Assembly (NCBI GenBank): GCA_034440635.1
Contig: JAOTON010002243.1
Location: 1,582,501 to 1,646,500 of the forward strand
Direction of reading: 5' to 3'
Source: Lepas anatifera
Taxonomy: Eukaryota > Arthropoda > Thecostraca > Lepadidae
Length of the DNA stretch: 64,000 bases
The translations under genes were made by a program, and so were the position numbers. Positions 9,607 to 19,178 of this stretch are shown here, one piece after another (within the stretch, counting starts at the first letter, position 1; every line of letters starts with the position of its first letter). The notes under the pieces were generated by a model, which was given only the letters and a program-made list of their open reading frames with translations, ran no database searches and was not told the DNA's origin.

Positions 9607-12030
9607 TTAGCTATGTAATCTCAGCGGGACGCTCTCATACAAGGCTAGTTTAGCCACCAGATTCATCTGTCTGTTGATGGTCGGGTTCATTTCACGGATG
9701 TAGACCGCTTCCAGGGCTTGCAGTTTTTTTTGTCGTGGCAGCGTCGGTATGGTGGTGTTCTCCACAATATCGCTCCTGGTGAGTTCTTTGCTGTGGGAGA
9801 GGCGCACGTGGCTCACCAGTGCTCCTTGCTGTAGGTGGTTCGTCAGTCGTCTGGATAGTGTGGTTGTTGTGTAGCCGATGTAGGAACAGTTTGTTTGGTG
9901 CGCACAGTCACCATGTTTACATTTAAATCTGTACACTACATCTGTGGCTTTCAGGTCCGAGTGGTCTTGTGAAGGGTTGTTTTTCAATACGAGAGTTGCT
10001 GTCCTAGGGCTCTTATAAAATATCACTAGCTCGATAGAGTCGCCGAGCTGCTTTGGCGAGCAGTTCTTGCTGATGATAGCTTGAATGACCTTTTCATCTT
10101 TGAGGTATGATGTTGACATTGAGTTCTGGTAGAATATTTTGTGGGTTGTACCGGTCTCAGTTGTTGGTGTCTTGTTTTGAAAGTATTTGTTCATTTGTTT
10201 TCTGATAATGTTTTCTATATCTTCGGTGCTGTAGTCATTGTTGACGAGGATGTTCTTTACTCTGTCCAGCTCTTGATGAGCAAGCTCCACGTGGAACAGT
10301 GGGTGAGGGCACGGTGTACATATGCCCGGATAACACTTTCTTTATACCGTTTTGGGCATTCACTGCGCCCGTTCATGCACTGGCCGGTGTTGGTAGGCTT
10401 TCTGAACACCTTTGTCTCGATGTGTTTAGCTGAACCGTTTACATGGACATCCAGGAAAGATGTCTTGTTGTCGATGCTTTCTTCAGTTGTGAAAGTCAGC
10501 TTCGAAGCCTTCTCCAGGTGTTCTTTCAGGCTGTTCAGCTGGCTCATGTCCGCTACTTCGGTGTAGATGTCGTCGATGTAACGAAGGTATATATAGGGTC
10601 TAGTCGGCATTGTGTCAAAGCCTGCTCCTCTACCAATGTCATGTAGCTCTCGGCAAAGAGGACACCGAGCGGAGAGCCCATGGCCACACCATCCACTTGA
10701 GAGTACAGGTTTCCTCCGGGCACCGAAACGGTGCAGTTTTTGTGCACACTTCGAGCATCTGCTGCAGTGTCTTCCTTGGAACGCACGGTGGGGGTTCGTC
10801 TGGGTGGTTGAAAGCATAGTTGAGGATGATGTTGATGGTTTCATCGATGGGAACATTCGTAAAGAGACTTTGAGCGTCTAGTGACGCTAGGGTGCCTTTC
10901 CTCTCATGAATTTTCACCACTTCAATGAATTCAGCCGATGATTTCAGAGCATGTTTCGTCGGAATGTACGGTGCAAGGAGCTTGTTTAATGACTTGGCTA
11001 AGTCGTATGATGGTGTTGGTAACTGAGATATTATCGGCCTGATGGGGTGGCCAGCTTTATGCGTTTTTATGTTGCCATAAAAGTACCCCGGATTAAAGTC
11101 TCCTACGATTGGTTTGAATTGGAGATGTCCGCAGCCTTATTAGCAGCGCCAATTAAGCTATTGAGTTTTTTTTTCTGCATCTATCGGGTTTCGGGATAGC
11201 TTCTTAAACTTCGAAGTATCTTTGAGTATTTCTTTCACTTTCCTCAGGTATTCTTCCTTATCTAGAATTACGAAAACTTGGGACTTGTCAGCACGGCGAA
11301 TAACAATGTCGGGGTTATTCTTCAGTTCATTGGCCGCTTCTTTCAATCTATCCGTAAGAACAGAACTCTTAGTGTTACCACGCAGTTTTGAACATTCAGC
11401 TTGTAACTGACCCTGTATGTCTGGATTTACTTCTAACTTGTCTTTGCTCTTTAAATAGCAGATCTGCTGATAAAGTACTTCGATCTCTGCTTTCTTTAAT
11501 GTGGCTGATCGTTTTGGATAGAAGTGACAATTCAAGCCCAGATTAAGGAACTCCTTTTGCGCATCAGTGAGCTCTAGCGAAGACAAGTTGATGAAAGCGT
11601 TTCCTTCATCATTAGATTTCAGCTGTTCTCTACGAAGTTCACTGAGTTTTTCTCTATAGTTGTACGGGCTCTCTCTTCGAAGATAGCGTTCTGGTTATCA
11701 AGGGCAAGATCCGTTTTACGTCTAATCAAATCAGGAATATCTAGCTCTCTATACCGATCTAGAACTAACTCCAATTCCTGTTCAAGACTTACCAATACCT
11801 CCTTCTTCTTCTTAAACTCATCAATAACCAAGCTTCGTCGGAAACTTAATGTCCTCTCACTTTGCCGCACTGCTCGGTCATATAGCTTGATATTTGAGTA
11901 CTTCGGGAGCAGGTTTTCTTTGATGCAATATTCGTTGAATATGACGGCGAAATGGGCCTTTGTTACTTTTCGGCTAAGTGATTCTATGGTCCTGATAAGC
12001 TTCTTGTTCTCGCGATTGAATTCTTTTAAA
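9607..12030 (-). pseudogene. Penelope-like element PLE-3, minus copy: RT plus GIY-YIG, frameshifted
   Basis: The minus strand from 12030 encodes nearly the whole PLE protein, in pieces. The N-terminal part is KAHFAVIFNEYCIKENLLPK and QSERTLSFRRSLVIDEFKKK (about 12000-11619). The PLE-typical RADKSQVFVILDKEEYLRKV lies in the frame 11586-11158. RT motif A is SLDAQSLFTNVPIDETI (near 10880), motif B is DGVAMGSPLGVLFAE (near 10680) and motif C is YLRYIDDIYT (near 10580). The GIY-YIG nuclease with NCSYIGYTTTTLSRR lies in the frame 10290-9607. PLEs copy themselves by nuclease-nicked target priming in the nucleus. The frame is broken at least near 11870-11586, 10720 and 10290, mostly by one- or two-base indels, so it is not intact as written. 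The 5' end is cut at codons LKEFNRE, exactly where the plus copy starts. Confidence 0.9.
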
Positions 12031-12463
12031 CCCGATAGACGCAGAAAAGAGAAAAACTCAATAGCTTACTTGGCGCTGCTAATAAGGCTGCGGGACATCT
12101 CCAATTCAAACCAATCGTAGGAGGCTTTAATCCGGGGTACTTTTATGGCAACATAAAAACGCATAAAGCTGGCCACCCCATCAGGCCGATAATATCTCAG
12201 TTACCAACACCATCATACGACTTAGCCAAGTCATTAAACAAGCTCCTTGCACCGTACATTCCGACGAAACATGCTCTGAAATCATCGGCTGAATTCATTG
12301 AAGTGGTGAAAATTCATGAGAGGAAAGGCACCTAGCGTCACTAGACGCTCAAAGTCTCTTTACGAATGTTCCCATCGATGAAACCATCAACATCATCCTC
12401 AACTATGCTTTCAACCACCCAGACGAACCCCCACCGTGCGTTCCAAGGAAGACACTGCAGCAG
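12031..12463 (+). pseudogene. PLE-3 plus copy, 5' part of RT domain with frameshifts
   Basis: The plus copy starts at 12031 (CCCGATAGACGCAGAAAA). This matches the codons NPIDAEKK of the minus copy at 11188, so about 840 bp of N-terminal coding sequence is missing. The stretch contains fingers and palm codons, including NVPIDETINIILNYAFNHPD near 12365-12420. An in-frame stop in the motif A region (GGCACCTAGCGTCACTAGAC at about 12328) and small shifts separate it from the longer frame that follows. Confidence 0.8.
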
Positions 12464-13618
12464 ATGCTCGAAGTGTGCACAAAACTGCACCGTTTCGGTG
12501 CCCGGGGAAACCTGTACTCTCAAGTGGATGGTGTGGCCATGGGCTCTCCGCTCGGTGTCCTCTTTGCCGAGAGCTACATGACATTTGTAGAGGAGCAGGC
12601 TTTGAGCACAATGCCGACTAGACCCTATATATACCTTCGTTACATCGACGACATCTACACCGAAGTAGCGGACATGAGCCAGCTGAACAGCCTGAAAGAA
12701 CACCTGGAGAAGGCTTCGAAGCTGACTTTCACAACTGAAGAAAGCATCGACAACAAGATATCTTTCCTGGATGTCCATGTAAACGGTTCAGCTAAACACA
12801 TCGAGACAAAGGTGTTCAGAAAGCCTACCAACACCGGCCAGTGCATGAACGGGCGCAGTGAATGCCCAAAACGGTATAAAGAAAGTGTTATCCGGGCATA
12901 TGTACACCGTGCCCTCACCCACTGTTCCACATGGGAGCTTGCTCATCAAGAGCTGGACAGAGTAAAGAACATCCTCGTCAACAATGACTACAGCACCGAA
13001 GATATAGAAAACATTATCAGAAAACAAATGAACAAATACTTTCAAAACAAGACACCAACAACTGAGACCGGTACAACCCACAAAATATTCTACCAGAACT
13101 CAATGTCAACATCATACCTCAAAGATGAAAAGGTCATTCAAGCTATCATCAGCAAGAACTGCTCGCCAAAGCAGCTCGGCGACTCTATCGAGCTAGTGAT
13201 ATTTTATAAGAGCCCTAGGACAGCAACTCTCGTATTGAAAAACAACCCTTCACAAGACCACTCGGACCTGAAAGCCACAGATGTAGTGTACAGATTTAAA
13301 TGTAAACATGGTGACTGTGCGCACCAAACAAACTGTTCCTACATCGGCTACACAACAACCACACTATCCAGACGACTGACGAACCACCTACAGCAAGGAG
13401 CACTGGTGAGCCACGTGCGCCTCTCCCACAGCAAAGAACTCACCAGGAGCGATATTGTGGAGAACACCACCATACTGACGCGCTGCCACGACAAAAGAAA
13501 ACTGCAAGCCCTGGAAGCGGTCTACATCCGTGAAATGAACCCGACCATCAACAGACAGATGAATCTGGTGGCTAAACTAGCCTTGTATGAGAGCGTCCCG
13601 CTGAGATTACATAGCTAA
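12464..13618 (+). CDS. Penelope-like RT/GIY-YIG protein, 384-residue open part of PLE-3 plus copy
   Basis: This is the longest intact coding stretch in the window. RT motif B is DGVAMGSPLGVLFAE (about residues 22-36) and motif C is YLRYIDDIYT (about 57-66), with the catalytic aspartate pair. A thumb and linker region follows. The GIY-YIG nuclease comes next: a cysteine pair KCKHGDCAHQTNC, then SYIGYTTTT (about 292-300), the arginine-rich SRRLTNH (about 302-308) and the glutamate of LEAVYIREMNP (about 349-359). Full PLE proteins are roughly twice this length; the N-terminal half and RT motif A lie upstream out of frame, so the ATG at 12464 is not a native start. The protein would normally prime reverse transcription at a nick it makes itself. 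The minus copy differs near the C-terminal third by two compensating indels (IPTLPRQKK against ILTRCHDKRK). Confidence 0.9.
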   Translation: MLEVCTKLHRFGARGNLYSQVDGVAMGSPLGVLFAESYMTFVEEQALSTMPTRPYIYLRYIDDIYTEVADMSQLNSLKEHLEKASKLTFTTEESIDNKISFLDVHVNGSAKHIETKVFRKPTNTGQCMNGRSECPKRYKESVIRAYVHRALTHCSTWELAHQELDRVKNILVNNDYSTEDIENIIRKQMNKYFQNKTPTTETGTTHKIFYQNSMSTSYLKDEKVIQAIISKNCSPKQLGDSIELVIFYKSPRTATLVLKNNPSQDHSDLKATDVVYRFKCKHGDCAHQTNCSYIGYTTTTLSRRLTNHLQQGALVSHVRLSHSKELTRSDIVENTTILTRCHDKRKLQALEAVYIREMNPTINRQMNLVAKLALYESVPLRLHS

Positions 13619-14113
13619 AACCCAGAACATCTAGCTATTAAAGTGCGAACCCGTATTAAAATATGTTAGTTTAACGCAATTCAAATATCATTGTGTATCT
13701 GTGTGTGTTTATGATTGATCATGTCTTAGATTTTAAGGATATTGGTAACGTGCAAACTTTGAAAACGAAGTGCCCGCACGAATAATGCGTCTCTTGTGAT
13801 TGTTTTTTACTTGCCTATGCTATGAAATAATGTTCGCTCATTTTAGAAGGTATGGAGTCCGACGCGAATATTTACGAACACTAGATCGATTTTGCTGTGT
13901 ATTTAATATGTTTAATTATGCCAGAGGATGATATTAGAAATATCGAAACGTTGCAAAGCCCAGAGTCGTTTGGTGTTATTTTAAAAGAATTCAATCGCGA
14001 GAACAAGAAGCTTATCAGGACCATAGAATCACTTAGCCGAAAAGTAACAAAGGCCCATTTCGCCGTCATATTCAACGAATATTGCATCAAAGAAAACCTG
14101 CTCCCGAAGTACT

Positions 14114-14116
<3 letters not shown>
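13619..14116 (+). mobile_element. PLE-3 downstream pseudo-LTR (plus copy)
   Basis: It follows the stop codon directly: about 280 bp of non-coding sequence, then the N-terminal PLE frame restarts (ATG at 13897 or 13918; MPEDDIRNIETLQSPESFGV). It ends at KENLLPKYSN against (AT)n at 14117. The N-terminal codons present here also occur at the 5' end of the minus copy (11887-12030), as expected of a pLTR repeated at both ends of a PLE. Confidence 0.85.

Positions 14117-14165
<49 letters not shown>
14117..14165. repeat. (AT)n microsatellite
   Basis: AT run directly after the PLE-3 plus copy and directly before the hairpin element. Confidence 0.95.
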
Positions 14166-14168
<3 letters not shown>

Positions 14169-14375
14169 TACACAAAACACACGGATTACAGTTCAAATAC
14201 AAAACACCACACAGAAGCGGCTGCACTTTTTAAAAAGGTTCTTCCTATTTCAACTACTGTACAATGTTTAAGGTAAAGGCCTTTTTGAAATAGGAAGAAC
14301 CTTTTTAAAAAAGTGCAGCCGCTTCTGTGTGGTGTTTTGTATTTGAACTGTAATCCTGTGTTTTATGTACTGTAT
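14163..14375. mobile_element. Hairpin element with 91-bp arms inside a (TA)n tract
   Basis: The left arm, 14163-14253 (ACAGTACACAAAACACACGG to CTTCCTATTTCAA), is the reverse complement of 14285-14375 (TTGAAATAGGAAGAACC to TTTATGTACTGT), with only one or two single-base differences. The loop is about 31 bases. A tail of about 50 bp, with the short palindromic block GGTATGCCTTCGGCAATTAT, leads to the next (TA)n at 14427. The element is missing from the mirror position in the left palindrome arm. It could be a small foldback MITE or could template a hairpin RNA. No protein is encoded. Confidence 0.85.
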
Positions 14376-14423
14376 TATATTTAGGTATGCCTTCGGCAAT
14401 TATGCCTCCTTGAACTTAATTTC

Positions 14424-14426
<3 letters not shown>

Positions 14427-14481
<55 letters not shown>
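14427..14481. repeat. (TA)n microsatellite
   Basis: TA run between the hairpin element and the inverted PLE-2 pLTR. Confidence 0.95.
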
Positions 14482-14484
<3 letters not shown>

Positions 14485-14677
14485 TATATTTAGGAAGTAG
14501 GTTATCTTTAATGTGATGTTTATTGAAGATGACAGCTTCTTTAGCATTAATAAGTTTTTGTGAGTGGTTTCGAGGTCCTCTTTAATAATCAAATGTGACG
14601 TAAATGTATAGTCAATAATCTAAATGTAATAGTCAATAATCAAATGTAATAGTCAAATGTAATCACAAAGGTCCTCT
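14482..14677 (-). mobile_element. PLE-2 pseudo-LTR fragment, inverted copy
   Basis: Reverse complement of 8743-8938/9110: ATTTAGGAAGTAGGTTATC to CACAAAGGTCCTCT. It forms the outer part of the right palindrome arm and ends at the TTAA that borders the next element. Confidence 0.8.
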
Positions 14678-14681
14678 TTAA

Positions 14682-15514
14682 CACGCGCATTGACGGGGGT
14701 CTGGGCCACCTTCGCTTTGACAAGGGGGTACCCGCCCCCCTAAGATCTCGAGAACCACTGTAGGTAGCAAAAAACGGTAAACGGTGTTGGGTAGCCCATC
14801 CACTTCTCCATCGAAAATATTTGAACCATTTTTTGTCAGGTGACATTTAAGGTCACGAGAGATCAAAAAATGCCATAATAGGGATAACATGTAAATTAAG
14901 TTTTTTGGCCATTACATCTGAACAAGTAAAGATAGAGCAAAACGACTTGAACTGTATGAATCCTCGTAGCAAGCCGAATCGAATGATATATAATTTGACC
15001 TTGCTAGGTCAAATCAAGGATTTGACCTGACCTGAGGTCAGGTCAGGGTCAAATTATATAAAATGCATATCATTAGAACCGCAAAACCAAGGCAAGTCTA
15101 ATGCAGCTAAAATAAACGCTCTATCACTATCCGTTACTGAGTTATACAATAAAAACAATTTCCCATGCATTTCCAATACCTAGAGGTCATGCCTCGTACC
15201 TGACCTTAGGTCATTGATATCAAAAATACCGGAACACATTTCAGAGAACTCGGTAGGCCCAATGTGTGATATAAGTTTCAATCGGATAAGTTCACCCTGC
15301 TCCAACTTATGCTACCTTAAACTTCTTTGAGGTCAGGTCACTTGACCTGTACTGGTGACCTGACCTGAGATGACCTAACCGTAAAATTTTCACAATAGTT
15401 GTAAAAATTATGAGGAAAAAGGTATGCCAAGTACGGCGGCGCTACGCGCCACCGTTTTTCTGCTGTCTCCGAAAAGCCCGAGGGGGGGGTAGCCGCCCCC
15501 CGGCAATGCGCATG
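14682..15514 (-). mobile_element. TTAA-flanked non-autonomous element, copy A
   Basis: 833 bp bordered by TTAA at 14678-14681 and 15515-15518. The terminal inverted repeats are CACGCGCATTGACGGGGG (left) and, reading inward from the right, CATGCGCATTGCCGGGGG. Subterminal palindromic blocks GGGGGTACCCGCCCCC (left) and GGGGGTAGCCGCCCCCC (right) match each other. The interior holds about 16 exact AGGTCA/TGACCT hexamers, including the palindrome TGACCTGACCTGAGGTCA near 15035. There is no coding capacity. TTAA targets and GC-rich TIRs recall piggyBac-type non-autonomous elements, but no transposase is present to confirm this. The flanks, CTCT-TTAA and TTAA-TAATCAAATGT, match the uninterrupted sequence GATTATTAAAGAGGACC in the PLE-2 pLTR. 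Confidence 0.8.
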
Positions 15515-15518
15515 TTAA

Positions 15519-15713
15519 TAATCAAATGTAACTGTCAAGTATACTTTATGAAGATGCCTTAAGAAATGTGAAACGTTAAATATGCATGTCATTTTGCACG
15601 ATACTCCATAAATACAACGAAGCCGAACGAAGCCTGATAAAGCTCGAAACTACTCACAAAAAACTTACTAATGCTAAAGAAGCTGCCATCTTTAATAAAA
15701 CATACATGTCGGT
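15519..15713 (+). mobile_element. Diverged PLE pseudo-LTR fragment ending in (CA)n(TA)n
   Basis: It contains GAAGATGCCTTAAGAAATGT and GAAACGTT, then the frame from 15586 with AERSLIKLETTHKKLTNAKE and AAIFNKTY. The latter is homologous to the PLE N-terminal peptides TNAKEAVIFNK and KAHFAVIFNEY. It is cut short of the NLLPK motif and passes into a (CA)n run. Confidence 0.6.

Positions 15714-15787
<74 letters not shown>
15714..15787. repeat. (CA)n(TA)n compound microsatellite
   Basis: A CA run followed by a TA run, directly downstream of a PLE terminal fragment. Confidence 0.95.
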
Positions 15788-15789
<2 letters not shown>

Positions 15790-15931
15790 AGGGACTGTAT
15801 AACCGGTATCCAATGTAAAACCGGGGACTTCCCGGGTCCCCATATTAGCTTTCAGGGGCACCCGGAGAGGAGGGCCCATTAGACCAAAACTGATTGGGCA
15901 CCTGATAATAACTTGGGCCTCCCGACACCTG

Positions 15932-16190
15932 TTCTCGGGGTCCCTGAGACCGACTCTCGGGGGCTCACTAAGACCGACTCTCGGGGTCCCTGAGACCGAC
16001 TCTCGGGGTCCCTGAGACCGACTCTCGGGGTCCCTGAGACCGACTCTCAGGGTCCCTGAGACCGACTCTCGGGGTCCCTGAGACCGACTCTCGGGGGCTC
16101 ACTGAGACCGACTCTCGGTGTCCCTTAGACCGACTCTCGGGGGCTCACTGAGAACGACTCTCGAGGGACTCCTGAGACTAAGTCTGGGGG
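15932..16190. repeat. 22-24 bp tandem repeat around GAGACCGACTCTCGGGG
   Basis: About 10-11 units of GGGGTCCCTGAGACCGACTCTC, with variants carrying GGCTCACT in place of GTCCCT. Degenerate units continue to about 16330 (CTGAAACTGGCTCTC, CTGAGACTGACTCTC). The unit is partly self-complementary (GAGAC against TCTC). No gene. Confidence 0.9.
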
Positions 16191-16330
16191 CTCCTAAGAC
16201 TAACACTCAGGGCCCCCTGAAACTGGCTCTCGGGTCACCGAGATCGACTCTTGGGGACCCCTGAGACTGACTCTCATTGGGGCCCCCTGAAACCGACTTC
16301 TGGAGGCCCTGAGACCAACCTCGGGGGCAC

Positions 16331-17419
16331 CTAGGAAACAAACTCGACACTCCCGGAAGAGATATAAATCCACACCCCTGCGGCTTTCACTAGTGGTTTT
16401 TTTGCGGTGGACAACAGATTTGTTGACGAGACGGAAGTCTGGCAATTTCTGACGAATGGAGAGGGGTCAGCCATTTTCTGACGATTGCTGACAAAGGGGG
16501 AGAGGAGAGTGCCCCATAACCCACCACTTTTACTGAAGCCATATGCGAGTAGCCCCTAGAATAGAAGTGTTCGACTTTAAAAACATACAAATTTTGCCTG
16601 CGTGGAACGTTTTTGTTCCAAAGACTTTATCCTTTCAAACGTTGAGGAGGAGGGAATACCCCACGCCCAGGGGCGCCGCCACGGAATTTTCGCAGGGGGG
16701 ACAGATCCGGGCTAGTGCTGACCGGGGAAGGCGAATTTTGAGCATATTCGGTACCTGACGGCATTAATGACCATTGACCCAAAAATTTATTGGGGGTACG
16801 CCCCCTGGTTGGACAATAGGGGAGGCGTCCCCCGTCCCCCAGCTTTCGTCGCCCATGCCCACGCCCGTAATTTGGGGGGGGGCAGCTAACTCACTGCCCA
16901 TGCACCTCCCATTCTCACATCCCTGAACTCGGAGTAGCGGCTCGACAAGTCTAGTGCGAATCCCTCACTCAGAGACATGCGATCAATCATACCGATAACA
17001 GAACTGTTAGTCAGTTTCAGTGCATTGCAGGGGCACCTGGTGAGCAAATGAGGAAACAGAAGTTCAGAACTCTTCGCGACGCCCACAGTCCTGCATTCCT
17101 GACGCCATCTATCCGAATCAGGCCATTTTTTAACATGTTAACTGGGGGGCATTTGTCCCCCCAGTCGGCCGAAATGCCCCCCCCAGTGCCCGGAAATTGC
17201 CCCCCAGTGAAACGGCTTCTGATAGACAAGAGATGCCTCAAAATTGAACAAACAAAAACTCGCCTAACGAAAACAAGAAGACACCGCCTAATAATAATGA
17301 TTTTGTTCTATTGCTCGTCCCAAATTGACAGTCCAAAATTGTGTCAACATATTTCCACCAGTAGCTATCTACTCCATCGTGCAAAAACGAAACAAAGTGC
17401 GTAGTTACGGGAAATCCCA
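16331..17419. other. No gene recognised
   Basis: Mixed sequence with several G- or C-homopolymer runs (16876-16884, 17153-17210). A C-rich block at 17154-17212 repeats a segment of the form CCCCCCAGT three times. Short frames on both strands lack domains. Confidence 0.35.
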
Positions 17420-17605
17420 GCAAAGCAGCCCCATCTAATCCTAACGCTAGAGATAGCTAACAACCAATCGAACATCGTGTTTCATTTCCGTCCAGAAGCC
17501 CACGTCTCAGCCAGAACCGTGGGATTGCATGGTGCTCTCACGGGCGCCATATGACCTATGATGTCGACGCGCTCCTAAACTCAAACTATGATGATGATGA
17601 CGATG
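17420..17605 (+). pseudogene. LINE 3'-UTR and tail remnant
   Basis: It ends GTCGACGCGCTCCTAAACTC then a TGATGATGATGACGATG tail. This matches the end of the LINE remnant at 1670-1735 (GTCGACGCGCCCTAAAACC then TGATGATGATG). No protein-coding part is recognisable. It is a second, shorter copy of the same LINE 3' end. Confidence 0.5.
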
Positions 17606-18609
17606 CTTTCATTTCATACGTGGCCAGTGGTGAGTTGTCGGCGCTCGTTCGTGGATTAGGCGGGAAACGGTGTAGGCAAAGCGCGTCAGACTGGTTGCTG
17701 GTGTGGCGGTGTGAAGTGCTCAACCTATTTATTTATTATTGTGGTGTGAGCATACGTAAGCTATAAACTGAAAAAACAACACCTCGAGCGTAGAATTCCA
17801 ATCTGTCTAGTCCTAAAAATACCCAATTTTTAAGCATTTGTCTAGAATTTTTAGTAAATATATTCTGACAACTGCCTTAATCTCAGCATTAAAAGTGTAA
17901 CATTACAAGCGTGTGGTAATTTAATCTCCGTGCTATTTTAGCACGGGACAGTTCCATTCGTGCTGAAAATGCAAAGGGGTAAATTTATAAGCACATGCAT
18001 TCTGCAGAGTATTTCTATGGAACTCGCAAACTGCCTCAAGAATAGTCTTACTCTCCTGTGGTGAAACAATTCTGCGAATAGATTAAAACGAGACGTTTGC
18101 TAATTTAACTACGCTAAAGTAATGTTTTCATTCCTCTGATTTTCATTTGAGTGTGTTTCTGTGATATAAGAAGGTATTTTTTTACTACAACTAACACGTG
18201 GGTGGAGCCGTGCCATTTTTTTTCGCTACAGTTCTGAGCTTGAACCACCGCGTTGCAGTTCTGCATTCCACAGAGTGTTGATCACGACGCGTGGAGGTTA
18301 GTCTAGTCGTGGAGAAGAAACAAAGATGAAATCATTCTAGCTAAGTGCAAAAAATAGCAAAGAGCTTTTGAACTGCCTCAATGGGCCTGATATGAATCGT
18401 TTATGTACCTATCTTTGTCCGGCATCCAGGGCGTCGTCAAGGATTTTCTACAAGAGCCCGGAATAACAGTGGTGAGGTAGTGATAACCTATATTTTCACT
18501 TGATTTAAGCACATCCAATAGTATTCCAGCACAGATATCGAATGTGCCCTTTTCCGAACAGTAAAGGGATTTCAACCCCCCCCCACCCCCGTAGCGATGC
18601 TTTTGTTAG
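17606..18609. other. No gene recognised
   Basis: AT-rich, non-repetitive sequence with no long open frame and no recognisable domain on either strand. Confidence 0.4.
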
Positions 18610-19174
18610 CCACTCTCGGGATATAGATGGGTCATTCCAGGACAAATCGTCCAGGTAGGAAAAAGTCCAACATGACCCACTCCTCAGATTTCCACCAAAC
18701 TTTTACTCAAGGCCCTCTATACAAAAGAACAATTGGGCCTATTTTCAGGTTAAAAGGTCAAAGAGGTCATGAAGGTTTCAAAGGCTAACACAAACATTAA
18801 ATCAGAAATAATTTCATCTCTTAAAAGTGGCTGATCTAAATTGATTTGTATGGATATCGCTAAATAGAAGATACCCACATCGGTTCATATAAGAAAAAAA
18901 TAAAAAACTTTTCCTTCAGGTCAGGTTTTGACCTCGTGACCTTGTCACCTCCTCTTTATATTTAAAATTTGAAAACATATTCTAATTTTTCACTGGGTGC
19001 TCCTCAGGGTATAAGCTAACCAATGGTGGGTGATCATTGCTTAAATCAGATTTAGTAACAAGTCACAGAGGCCATCAGCTAGGTAAGGTTATCGTTTTTG
19101 GCCATGAACGGTTCTCCGGCCACCTCAGAAAAATAGGTGGGGGCTGGCCTCCGAGACCCCCTCCAGTGCGCGTG
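18610..19174 (+). mobile_element. TTAA-flanked element, partial copy E
   Basis: The right end CCCCCTCCAGTGCGCGTG followed by TTAA at 19175-19178 matches the ends of copy A and the fragment at 8712. The interior has AGGTCAAAGAGGTCATGAAGG near 18760 and GGTCAGGTTTTGACCTCGTG near 18920, the half-site style of the family, though sparser. The left end is not identifiable. The start given here is approximate. Confidence 0.5.
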
Positions 19175-19178
19175 TTAA

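Larger units (their letters stand above)
8711..14706. repeat. 6 kb near-perfect palindrome made of two head-to-head PLE copies
   Basis: The left arm (8711 to 11188) and the right arm (12031 to 14706) are reverse complements with only scattered substitutions and small indels. The tips match: GTGCCCAGACCCCCGTCAAT at about 8712 against GACGGGGGTCTGGGCCAC at about 14691. Stop codons pair at 9607 and 13618, and the PLE terminal frames pair at 9107-9328 and 13897-14100. The single-copy centre, 11189-12030, is the N-terminal part of the minus-strand PLE. The arms are not fully symmetric. The left has a second partial pLTR copy at 8969-9110, and the right has a 91-bp-arm hairpin at 14163-14375 instead. 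This asymmetry argues against a trivial read-foldback artefact, but does not exclude one. Confidence 0.85.
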
